A stretch of 5,380 nt of DNA from Nanobdellota archaeon. Its GTDB lineage: Archaea; Nanobdellota; Nanobdellia; Woesearchaeales; GW2011-AR9. A model generated the notes under the pieces. The model was not told the DNA's origin and did not search any database. It saw only the letters and a program-made list of their open reading frames with translations. The translations under genes and the position numbers were made by a program. Location of the stretch: assembly GCA_018812355.1 (NCBI GenBank), contig JAHJDQ010000159.1, forward strand, positions 1 to 5,380. Reading direction: 5' to 3'. Shown in pieces: positions 1 through 4,931 of the stretch. The number at the start of each line of letters is the position of its first letter. Position 1 is the first letter of the stretch.

Positions 1-1
1 C

Positions 2-646
2 CCTCATAATATAAAAATAATCAAGGAAAGAATCAAAATAGTTCAAACTTTATTAGATGAAATTCCAGCTAAACATTGTTTGATTACAGGATCATTCATT
101 TACAAAGAAAAATATAGGGATATTGATATTTTTGTTATCACAAGATCGAAAAAAGAAAAAAAGGTTAGCCATAAGAAAGCTAAAGTAACAATTATCGACT
201 TTAATGATTTATATTCTTTATTTTATCATTCAATATCAAAAAATTGTCTAGCAAAAAATATTTTACCAACAAAACCACTTAAAGTTACGATTTCAGATTA
301 TTGGCATGTTATAAATGAAGCAGTTCCTACACTATTAAATCAGAAAAACAAGTATCATAAAGATGTTCGTTTTCTTGTTCTTTATACTGAATATTTCAAA
401 ACTGGAGAAGTTTTGGATACTTTTCAATTAGATAAAAAAATCAGAGAATTTAAAGGTTATAAAGAGATCTTAAATTATGTTGAAGATAATGTTCCGAAAA
501 TAATGATCAAAAGGCAAAAAAAATCATACTTAAAGCGATTTTTCTATACTCAGGCAGGAGTCTATAAAGATGTCTTGCAGTATGATGCCCAAAGATTTTT
601 ATATAAAATAGTCCATGGTATTACACGAGGCTTATCCCATGGTTAA
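2..646 (+). CDS. Nucleotidyltransferase-fold protein, 5' end outside the window
   Basis: The frame is open from the first bases to the TAA at 644-646, giving 214 visible residues. A TTG at 80-82 could act as a start, but it would remove the helix just before the GS motif, so the gene more likely begins to the left of the window. The sequence LITGSFIYKEKYRDIDIFV (about residues 27-45) has the GS...DxD signature of the polymerase-beta nucleotidyltransferase superfamily: G30-S31 and the metal-binding pair D40/D42. D66 or D69 in the strand KVTIIDFND is a candidate third carboxylate. The C-terminal half is basic and probably helical (KRQKKSYLKRFF near residue 182). The substrate cannot be told; such domains occur in tRNA, antibiotic and protein modification and in toxin-antitoxin pairs. 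It overlaps the next gene by 8 bases, so the two are probably co-translated. Confidence 0.75.
   Translation, partial: PHNIKIIKERIKIVQTLLDEIPAKHCLITGSFIYKEKYRDIDIFVITRSKKEKKVSHKKAKVTIIDFNDLYSLFYHSISKNCLAKNILPTKPLKVTISDYWHVINEAVPTLLNQKNKYHKDVRFLVLYTEYFKTGEVLDTFQLDKKIREFKGYKEILNYVEDNVPKIMIKRQKKSYLKRFFYTQAGVYKDVLQYDAQRFLYKIVHGITRGLSHG
627..630 (+). promoter_or_regulatory. Shine-Dalgarno-like GAGG before the second operon gene
   Basis: GAGG ends eight bases before the ATG at 639, whereas the ATG at 615 has no comparable purine block ahead of it. It lies inside the upstream coding sequence, as expected for translationally coupled archaeal genes, and it decides the start chosen here. Confidence 0.55.
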
Positions 647-1070
647 TCCAGACAAATTCAAACAAAAAATTACTACAATCATTTCGCAAGATTATAAAGT
701 TGAGTTTTTAGGTAAGAATTTTAATCAAATAGTGTATTCACTTTCTGAAACAAAGACAGAAAAGATTTATAGTTGGGTTAACGAAGTTTTTAAAGAAAAA
801 ATCAGGCCAATTGTTATAGCTTCAAAAAAACCGTACAAAGAATGGAGAGTAAGCGAACTTCTTACCTTCCGCTATCCTTTTAGCATTGGAAATACTGAAT
901 ATAGAATTATGTTTGTTAAAGTTAAGAATTCTATTTATAACAAAGGACAGAAATTCTTGAGCAGAATTTCTGTTCCTTTGGAATATTCCAAAGGACTTTT
1001 ACTCAAAAGCAAAAGTCCTTTGTTATACATTGAATTTCATCTTGGAGACCACAAATATTATCCACAATAA
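639..1070 (+). CDS. Small protein of unknown function carrying a 30-residue insertion
   Basis: I do not recognise the family. I chose the ATG at 639 over the one at 615 because GAGG at 627-630 sits eight bases before it and it gives a tight overlap with the upstream stop (ATGGTTAA, 639-646). The product is 143 residues. Residues 101-130 are encoded by a palindromic element (see 936-1027). Without them the protein would be 113 residues, and VKVKNSIY would join directly to IEFHLGDHKYY, an uninterrupted beta-strand-like stretch. That strand-rich C-terminus recalls small RelE/ParE-like proteins, but this is only a loose resemblance. It is cotranscribed with a nucleotidyltransferase, so a toxin-antitoxin or modification pair is conceivable but unproven. 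The protein ends abruptly at HKYYPQ, and the stop lies at the edge of a second hairpin (1069-1156), so the C-terminus may also have been altered. Confidence 0.65.
   Translation: MVNPDKFKQKITTIISQDYKVEFLGKNFNQIVYSLSETKTEKIYSWVNEVFKEKIRPIVIASKKPYKEWRVSELLTFRYPFSIGNTEYRIMFVKVKNSIYNKGQKFLSRISVPLEYSKGLLLKSKSPLLYIEFHLGDHKYYPQ
936..1027 (+). mobile_element. Palindromic MITE-like element inserted in frame
   Basis: The ends are a perfect 13-bp inverted repeat, TATAACAAAGGAC (936-948) and GTCCTTTGTTATA (1015-1027). Inside lie two hairpins. The first has arms 941-957 and 963-980, with one bulged T and loop TGAGC. The second has arms CAAAGGACTTTT (989-1000) and AAAAGTCCTTTG (1011-1022). The junction between them, 974-995, is itself a perfect 22-bp palindrome. 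The word CAAAGGA therefore occurs four times in alternating orientation. If the target was TA, the element proper is 938-1025 (88 bp) and the flanking TA pairs (936-937, 1026-1027) are the duplication. The net gain is then 90 bases, exactly 30 codons with no stop, and the uninterrupted gene would read ATT TAC ATT. TA duplication is typical of IS630/Tc1-mariner-type elements. In-frame palindromes in coding genes are known from Rickettsia palindromic elements. No transposase is present here, so any mobilisation would need one encoded elsewhere. Confidence 0.65.
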
Positions 1071-1162
1071 TCATGAAAAGATTATTGGGATGCCAGAAAT
1101 TTAGAGAAAATTTCTGTGCATGACAAAGTCCGCCAGGATTTATCTTTAGCATGATTTTTTTT
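1069..1162 (+). terminator. Long imperfect hairpin plus T8, probable operon terminator
   Basis: The outer stem pairs AATCATG (1069-1075) with CATGATT (1150-1156) and AAAGAT (1077-1082) with ATCTTT (1142-1147). The inner stem pairs TGCCAGAAATTT (1091-1102) with 1108-1120, interrupted only by a bulged T at 1117, with loop AGAGA. Eight Ts at 1155-1162 follow directly. Oligo-T is the usual archaeal termination signal, and this lies immediately after the stop codon at 1068-1070. It could instead be a second, degenerate palindromic element: its inner stem shares CAGAAATT and a bulged T after TTTCTG with the hairpin at 941-980. Confidence 0.5.
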
Positions 1163-1275
1163 AACGGCAACTACTTTTCTGGGCGCTAAAAAAGACATTG
1201 TATTAATTAGTTTTTTAAATCTCTTGTTATTTGATATTAAATTCTTGCCAGCAGGCGGTGGAATGATTAAGAAGG

Positions 1276-1283
1276 TTTAAATA
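1276..1283 (+). promoter_or_regulatory. TATA box for the gene at 1306
   Basis: TTTAAATA is centred about 26 bases before the ATG at 1306, which places transcription start at or next to the start codon. There is no Shine-Dalgarno sequence in between (the stretch is T- and A-rich), which fits a leaderless mRNA. Confidence 0.6.
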
Positions 1284-1305
1284 TTCTTTATTATTATCTT
1301 TTTTA

Positions 1306-1569
1306 ATGTCAATTCTTACATCTGAGGAAGAGGAATCAATCCGTGCTTATGCTCATGATGCTTTAGATTGTGAAGTGAGGGAAGATACAGTTAATTTGAT
1401 CAATGATTTGGAAAGGATTGCGGAGATTTTAAGTATAAACGGAAATCCAGAAGGGATAGTAAAAATGTGTAATCTTGCTGCAGAAGGTTACGTAGCAGGA
1501 TTTGCTGAGGCTAGAGATCATTTACATTATATCTTTGTCCAACTTACTACTAATTCTTATAAAACTTAA
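1306..1569 (+). CDS. Small acidic helical protein, unknown function
   Basis: The product is 87 residues from ATG 1306 to TAA 1567-1569. I do not recognise it. It is acidic (SEEEESIRAYAHDALDCEVRED at the N-terminus, with a run of four glutamates) and probably almost entirely helical, with repeated hydrophobic spacing in INDLERIAEILSI and IVKMCNLAAEGYVAGFAEA. It has two cysteines (near residues 22 and 54), too few and too far apart for a zinc site. No signal peptide or membrane segment is visible. The well-placed TATA box at 1276-1283 and the lack of an overlapping alternative support a real monocistronic, leaderless gene. The next transcription unit is the tRNA, which has its own TATA box. Confidence 0.6.
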   Translation: MSILTSEEEESIRAYAHDALDCEVREDTVNLINDLERIAEILSINGNPEGIVKMCNLAAEGYVAGFAEARDHLHYIFVQLTTNSYKT

Positions 1570-1580
1570 TTTACGCTAAC

Positions 1581-1588
1581 TTTTTAAA
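1581..1588 (+). promoter_or_regulatory. TATA box for the tRNA-Arg gene
   Basis: TTTTTAAA is centred about 29 bases before the mature 5' G at 1614, a normal spacing for an archaeal tRNA promoter with a short or no 5' leader. Confidence 0.55.
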
Positions 1589-1633
1589 GAACTTCTATTA
1601 TTAAAGTAAAATTGCCCCAGTAGTATAATGGAT

Positions 1634-1649
1634 ACTATTAAAGCCATAA
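1634..1649 (+). other. D-loop intron of tRNA-Arg, 16 nt
   Basis: The cut sites are predicted between T1633 and A1634 and between A1649 and A1650, after residue 20/20a. The central helix ATGG (1628-1631) with CCAT (1644-1647) is perfect. The bulges are AT|A (1632-1634) and AA|A (1648-1650). The inner part is a minimal hairpin, CT (1635-1636) with AG (1642-1643) around ATTAA. The outer helix is relaxed: the D stem pairs with A1627 left over, or GTATA (1623-1627) pairs with TATAC (1652-1656) instead. Removal gives the eight-base loop AATGGATA and is needed to bring the anticodon arm into register. This is the least certain of the three introns. Confidence 0.6.
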
Positions 1650-1666
1650 AGTATACAAGGTTGCGG

Positions 1667-1706
1667 TATCAAAAATGTTTCATTTTTGGAACATGACGAT
1701 GTAATG
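1667..1706 (+). other. Anticodon-loop intron of tRNA-Arg (37/38), 40 nt
   Basis: It fits a canonical BHB. The central helix TTGC (1661-1664) pairs with GTAA (1701-1704), including one G-U. The three-base bulges are GG|T (1665-1667) and TG|A (1705-1707). The inner helix is ATC (1668-1670) with GAT (1698-1700). The intron body has a 7-bp hairpin, AAAAATG (1671-1677) with CATTTTT (1681-1687), loop TTT. Position 37/38 is the standard archaeal tRNA intron site, and the splice sites fix the anticodon as GCG. Confidence 0.85.
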
Positions 1707-1727
1707 ACCCTGTGATCGGAGTTCAAT

Positions 1728-1774
1728 CTGCAGTCACTGACGTTCGGCAATTTCCAATCGTCACTGCTTGGAAA
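1728..1774 (+). other. T-loop intron of tRNA-Arg (59/60), 47 nt
   Basis: The T stem halves CGGAG and CTCCG match perfectly but lie 54 bases apart, so 47 extra bases sit in the loop. The central helix TTCA (1722-1725) pairs with TGGA (1769-1772), with one G-U. The bulges are AT|C (1726-1728) and AA|T (1773-1775). The inner helix GCAGT (1730-1734) pairs with ACTGC (1763-1767) after a T-T mismatch, then GACG (1739-1742) pairs with CGTC (1759-1762). An alternative fold pairs ATTTCCAA (1750-1757) with TTGGAAAT (1768-1775) and would hide the 3' site. The exact ends could shift by one base. Confidence 0.75.
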
Positions 1775-1791
1775 TCTCCGCTGGGGCATTG

Positions 1792-2121
1792 ATGATTAAA
1801 ATGAAAGTTGATAGAACTGATGAAAGAAGATATATTGAATCGTTAAAGTATCTTGATCGTGAAAATTCTGAGTTAGTAGCGTTAGCAAAAGAAGAATGGG
1901 TCACTGTATACAAATATATGTATGAATATAGTATGAATTTGTCGAATGTTAGGGTTATTACAGCAGATGAAGGTTCTCGGTTAGAATATGATCTTGGTGG
2001 TTCTTGGTCTACTGCTGAGGGGTTAGAAAGAACTTTAAAAGAAAAAAAACCAATGGTTAAAGAACAACCTTCTCAGAAAAGTAACTATTGGTTAATCCTA
2101 CAACAAACTAAACGTCCTTAA
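1792..2121 (+). CDS. Small charged protein of unknown function directly after the tRNA
   Basis: The open frame extends back to an ATG at 1768, but that lies inside the tRNA T-loop intron and acceptor arm, so it is unlikely to be used. The ATG at 1792, four bases after the tRNA discriminator, gives 109 residues; ATG 1801 (106 residues) is an alternative. I do not recognise the family. The N-terminal half is charged and probably helical (RTDERRYIESLKYLDRENSE), followed by an aromatic stretch WVTVYKYMYEYSMNL and a glycine-rich segment RLEYDLGGSWSTAEGLERTL, then a basic tail. No cysteine pairs or membrane segments are present. No separate promoter is evident, so it is probably expressed from the tRNA transcript. 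Its last 24 bases overlap the 3' end of the convergent zinc-ribbon gene. Confidence 0.5.
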   Translation: MIKMKVDRTDERRYIESLKYLDRENSELVALAKEEWVTVYKYMYEYSMNLSNVRVITADEGSRLEYDLGGSWSTAEGLERTLKEKKPMVKEQPSQKSNYWLILQQTKRP

Positions 2122-2481
2122 TTTAGGGATATCAGCACTGCAATAAGGACAACTTCTGGGTAGTTTCTTAAAAGGATTATAACGGAAAGAATACTTACAC
2201 ATGTTACAATTGTACATGACATGATCCGTGCCGGGAATTTTTTTAAACTGACTTTTAATTTCTTTCTGTTTAAGTTTAGTTATCTTTTCTAGATACTCAT
2301 CTTCTTTATCCCAGCCAGCTGGTTTGGGAGGAGCTTCTTGTCTCTCAAAAATTTTCTGCCGCTTTTCTGTCCGGCCGGAAAAACAGTCTTGGCAGACCAT
2401 CATTTTATATTTATAATGTAATTTGAAGGTTTCAGAATCGGCTTCTTTATTACAATTCTTACATTTAGCATTAACTCCCAT
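2098..2481 (-). CDS. Double zinc-ribbon protein, function unknown
   Basis: The product is 127 residues from the ATG at 2479-2481. Two CxxC...CxxC zinc ribbons bracket the protein: C7/C10 with C30/C33, and C92/C95 with C111/C114. Between them is a charged helical linker (about residues 37-82) with a proline-rich start (EAPPKPAGW) and KITKLKQKEIKSQFKKI, possibly coiled. Zinc ribbons of this type bind nucleic acid or mediate protein contacts in archaeal transcription and translation factors, but nothing here points to a specific partner. The gene lies 48 bp downstream of the large membrane-protein gene on the same strand. A TATA-like box in that gap suggests its own promoter, with read-through also possible. 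Confidence 0.75.
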   Translation of the reverse strand: MGVNAKCKNCNKEADSETFKLHYKYKMMVCQDCFSGRTEKRQKIFERQEAPPKPAGWDKEDEYLEKITKLKQKEIKSQFKKIPGTDHVMYNCNMCKYSFRYNPFKKLPRSCPYCSADIPKLRTFSLL

Positions 2482-2500
2482 AATAGAAGTAAAAAATCAG

Positions 2501-2512
2501 TTATATTTATAT
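2501..2512 (-). promoter_or_regulatory. TATA box for the zinc-ribbon gene
   Basis: On the - strand this reads ATATAAATATAA and lies 20-31 bases before the ATG at 2481, so the transcript would begin at or very near the start codon. Six Ts on the - strand (2491-2496) lie between the box and the ATG and might also slow transcripts coming from the upstream gene. Confidence 0.55.
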
Positions 2513-2529
2513 TTTTGGATTGTCAAGAA

Positions 2530-4866
2530 TTACTTCTTCATACCATAGATGAAGATTTCTGTTTTGTATATTCTTCTTTTCTTCTTATAAGTAGTCTCAA
2601 GTTTAAATTTGTTGAACAATTTTAAGACTTCTTTTTTATTATCTACAAAGATTGCATTCGGAGTCATGTTAAAAAATTGATTTTTGATATAAAAACAAAA
2701 CTTGCCTTGCTTGTTCAATTTATCCTTGACTTGACTGATAAATTCTTCCGGTTTTTTGACATGACCTAAATCGTTAAAAGAAATAAAAGCATCAACTTTT
2801 TTTACTTTAGGTGGGATTTTTAAAGTTCTTAAAAGATCAATTTGGACATGGTTTCTTTCTTTTTTGGATATTTTTTCTTTGAAAATGCTTAATTCTTCTT
2901 TTGATTCGTTAGCAAGATAGATTTTCTGGAAAGGGATTTTGTTCTTAATAATAGTCCGAGTAAACACGCCCATTGGTGAGTTAAAGACGAGGATGGTTGT
3001 TTTCTTGGAAAAAGGGCCAACATAAGACAAGATTCTATTAAAAACTAATTTAGTTAAAGGAATTTTGTGGAAATAATGGGATAATTTAGCCATCATATTT
3101 TTACGTAAAGTAACATATTTTTGATCATAAAATAATTCAATGGCAAAGTAGGCTGGAATGCCAAAGGCAATTAATCCTCCTGAGATACGTAAAATGTCGA
3201 GAGCGCTATGGGTTTCTTTAATGAACATCACTAATAAAAAGACCATGAAAAGCATTGTGATAAAAGGACCGATTTTACCAAAAATAACTTTATACGGTCG
3301 ATTTAATTCTGGTTTTTTGAAACGTAAAATGACTACACTGAGTAAGACTGCTGAATAAACTACTAAAATTAAAGGGATTAACATATGCAGTAAAGTTTCG
3401 TATGATCCCGCTCCAATAATAACAAGAGTAGAGACAACTAACACTTGAAAAATAATCGAAACGTAAGGACTTTTATGTTTTGGATGAATTTTAGCAAATT
3501 GAGTAAAAAATAGTTTATCTTCAGCAATTGACATTAATAATCTGGGAGCTGTAACGATCCATCCTGCAGTAGCGCCTATGACTGAGATAAAGATTAACAC
3601 CGAAAAAATTATTCCACCAATAGTTCCAAAGTGGACTGCACCTAAATCTCTCAAAGGAGCAACTGATTCAGAAAACTCTGCCCAAGGGATTGTGCCCATT
3701 GCTGTTAAAGCAAGGAAGAATGAAAGTACAGCAATAACAAGTGTTCCATAAATTAACGCTTTCGGCATGATTTTAGTGGGATTTTTTGTTTCTGCAGATA
3801 AGAAAATTGCTGATTCCCAACCAAAGAAGGTTTCAGCAATAAAGAAAATTGCTAAGAGAATATTCATGGTTGGAAAAACAAAAAATGGATCAAAGTTATC
3901 TATATTAAGACGAAAAAATCCAGGAATAATGATTGCAGTTACAGCAGTTAAAGTAATTATAGAAAAGGTAACTAAAACAACAGTTGAAGTGTCCATCCCT
4001 CGAAAAGCAACGTAACTAAAGAGTACAATTAAGGCGATGGCAATAGGGATATAAGTAAATGAATATTTGATGGGAATTAAGTATTGTAACGCTCCTAATA
4101 AAAGCATGGCAATGGTAACAGATCCAGCAATGGAAGTGGTCCAGCCAATGACAAAACTCCAAAATCTTCCATAAGTTTGTTTAGCGAACTCATACACTCC
4201 GCCAGCTTTCGGAAACATGGAAACTAATTCTCCGAAACACATGGCAATGTAAACAGAAATTAGAGATAATATTCCCCATGAAACTAAGGATGCAGGGCCG
4301 GCATGTTTTGCCCCAGCAGAAGTTAAGAACCAGATACCCGTGCCCATAATCGAGTTGATTGTGATTAAAAGGATGACTCGAAAACTTAAAGTTTTCTTTA
4401 ACTTTTTTTCGTGCGGTTGAACTTTTCTTATTTTAGCTTTTTTAACATACTTTCGTGTTCTCAGGAACCGCGGCGCTCTTGCTCCAAATCTAAGCAACCG
4501 TAATAATCTCCCATAACGAGCAAAACGGGCGAAGCGAGAAATTCTGGCAATGAGGCGAACTCCTCGTAGTGCTTTGATTAAAGCAAGTCCTTCTACTCCC
4601 CAAAAAATTAAGTTAAATGGAATTGTGGCAATAATATCGAGACTATGTTTTTTTACGTAAGGCCAGAAATGAGGTGTTTCAAACCATCTGTAATAAAGAT
4701 CGATCGCAAAGATAATAATCACATAAATATCAAAAATGTCGATGAAAATAGACATGCTTTTACCAACGCCGTAAAACAGTTCGATAATTGTGACGACAAT
4801 CAGTAAGACTAAAGAAGGTGGAATTAATAATTGGACTATATTGTCAAGTTTACTTCTTCTGGCCAT
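2530..4866 (-). CDS. Voltage-sensor-like / APC permease / methyltransferase-like fusion
   Basis: A 778-residue membrane protein; APC permeases alone are usually about 430-500 residues. Residues 1-140 resemble a voltage-sensor domain: S1 about 11-32, S2 about 39-60 with D43, D46 and D56, S3 with the K+-channel-like SLDIIATIPF (75-84, D77), and S4 with arginines at 101, 104, 108, 111, 114, 117, 120, 123 and 126. No pore helix or selectivity filter follows. Residues about 158-580 are an APC-superfamily permease: GTGIW (175-179) in the unwound first helix, GELVSMFPKAGGVYEFAKQT (212-231), GWESAIFLSAETKNPTKIMP (349-368) and NRPYKV (522-527), with about twelve membrane segments. Amino-acid or amine transport is the family's role; the substrate is unknown. 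Residues about 610-778 resemble a class I methyltransferase (TTILVFNSPMGVF, IYLANESKEEL, VDAFISFNDLGHVKKPEEF, GKFCFYIKN), but the usual glycine-rich SAM loop is degenerate. GAGGG (4873-4877) six bases before the ATG supports the start. Confidence 0.85.
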   Translation of the reverse strand: MARRSKLDNIVQLLIPPSLVLLIVVTIIELFYGVGKSMSIFIDIFDIYVIIIFAIDLYYRWFETPHFWPYVKKHSLDIIATIPFNLIFWGVEGLALIKALRGVRLIARISRFARFARYGRLLRLLRFGARAPRFLRTRKYVKKAKIRKVQPHEKKLKKTLSFRVILLITINSIMGTGIWFLTSAGAKHAGPASLVSWGILSLISVYIAMCFGELVSMFPKAGGVYEFAKQTYGRFWSFVIGWTTSIAGSVTIAMLLLGALQYLIPIKYSFTYIPIAIALIVLFSYVAFRGMDTSTVVLVTFSIITLTAVTAIIIPGFFRLNIDNFDPFFVFPTMNILLAIFFIAETFFGWESAIFLSAETKNPTKIMPKALIYGTLVIAVLSFFLALTAMGTIPWAEFSESVAPLRDLGAVHFGTIGGIIFSVLIFISVIGATAGWIVTAPRLLMSIAEDKLFFTQFAKIHPKHKSPYVSIIFQVLVVSTLVIIGAGSYETLLHMLIPLILVVYSAVLLSVVILRFKKPELNRPYKVIFGKIGPFITMLFMVFLLVMFIKETHSALDILRISGGLIAFGIPAYFAIELFYDQKYVTLRKNMMAKLSHYFHKIPLTKLVFNRILSYVGPFSKKTTILVFNSPMGVFTRTIIKNKIPFQKIYLANESKEELSIFKEKISKKERNHVQIDLLRTLKIPPKVKKVDAFISFNDLGHVKKPEEFISQVKDKLNKQGKFCFYIKNQFFNMTPNAIFVDNKKEVLKLFNKFKLETTYKKKRRIYKTEIFIYGMKK

Positions 4867-4872
4867 TTAGTT

Positions 4873-4877
4873 CCCTC
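4873..4877 (-). promoter_or_regulatory. Shine-Dalgarno site of the fusion permease gene
   Basis: The - strand reads GAGGGAACTAA and then ATG, giving GAGGG a six-base spacer. Unlike the neighbouring gene starts, this one has both a leader and a good ribosome-binding site. Confidence 0.6.
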
Positions 4878-4891
4878 TTTTTTTAGTTGTG

Positions 4892-4904
4892 TATTATATT
4901 TTTG
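4892..4904 (-). promoter_or_regulatory. TATA box for the fusion permease gene
   Basis: The - strand reads AAAAATATAATA through this stretch, 26-38 bases before the ATG at 4866. It lies in the 104-bp divergent intergenic region, back to back with the + strand box at 4932-4939. Confidence 0.45.
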
Positions 4905-4931
4905 TTATTAAATGTTTCTGTTGTAGTAAGA

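Larger units (their letters stand above)
1614..1788 (+). tRNA. tRNA-Arg(GCG) with three predicted introns
   Basis: The gene spans 175 bases. Removing 1634-1649, 1667-1706 and 1728-1774 leaves 72 nt that fold as a complete cloverleaf. The acceptor GCCCCAG (1614-1620) pairs 7/7 with CTGGGGC (1781-1787), and A1788 is the discriminator. T8 and A9 follow. The D stem is GTAT (1623-1626) with GTAT (1651-1654), two G-U pairs, loop AATGGATA, then A26. The anticodon stem is CAAGG (1656-1660) with CCCTG (1708-1712), loop TTGCGGA and anticodon GCG at 1663-1665. The variable loop is TGAT. The T stem CGGAG (1717-1721) pairs with CTCCG (1776-1780), loop TTCAATT. Conserved T8, A14, G18, G19, A21, T33, T54, T55, C56, A58 and the G53-C61 pair are all present. 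A20, C35 and A73 agree with arginine identity. The CCA end is not encoded. One A29xC41 mismatch interrupts the anticodon stem. Confidence 0.85.

Noticed and set aside
615..638. ATG at 615 as start of the second operon gene
   Set aside because: It would overlap the first gene by 32 bases and has no purine-rich site, while ATG 639 has GAGG at a suitable distance.
936..1027. CRISPR-like repeat array
   Set aside because: The repeated word CAAAGGA alternates in orientation and is not separated by spacers of even length, so this is a folded palindromic element, not an array.
1082..1198. Short - strand frame MSFLAPRKVVAVKKNHA..., open upstream to about 1276
   Set aside because: The codons look loosely protein-like, but the frame runs through the terminator hairpin, has no TATA box or ribosome-binding site, and is only 38 residues from its ATG. 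It may be a relic, but I cannot support it as a gene.
1668..1670. Reading the tRNA as Leu (anticodon CAA at 1670-1672) or Ala (TGC at 1662-1664)
   Set aside because: Leu would need a long variable arm and a different stem. Ala would place G at position 32 and break the anticodon stem. Only the GCG register fits the canonical BHB at 37/38 and the stem pairing.
1601..1789. 62-residue open frame on the - strand
   Set aside because: It lies almost exactly antisense to the tRNA-Arg gene and its introns, and the paired arms explain the sequence fully. The translated protein has no recognisable features.
1768..1791. Upstream ATG (1768) for the small gene after the tRNA
   Set aside because: This start lies within the T-loop intron and the 3' acceptor arm of the tRNA. 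Mature processing would separate it from the rest of the frame, so the ATG at 1792 is preferred.
3158..3358. Open frame on the + strand inside the permease gene
   Set aside because: It is a shadow of the - strand permease: no promoter, and the opposite strand encodes clear APC membrane segments.
3767..4015. Open frame on the + strand inside the permease gene
   Set aside because: It is antisense to the conserved ETKNPTKIMP region of the permease, with no start signals of its own.
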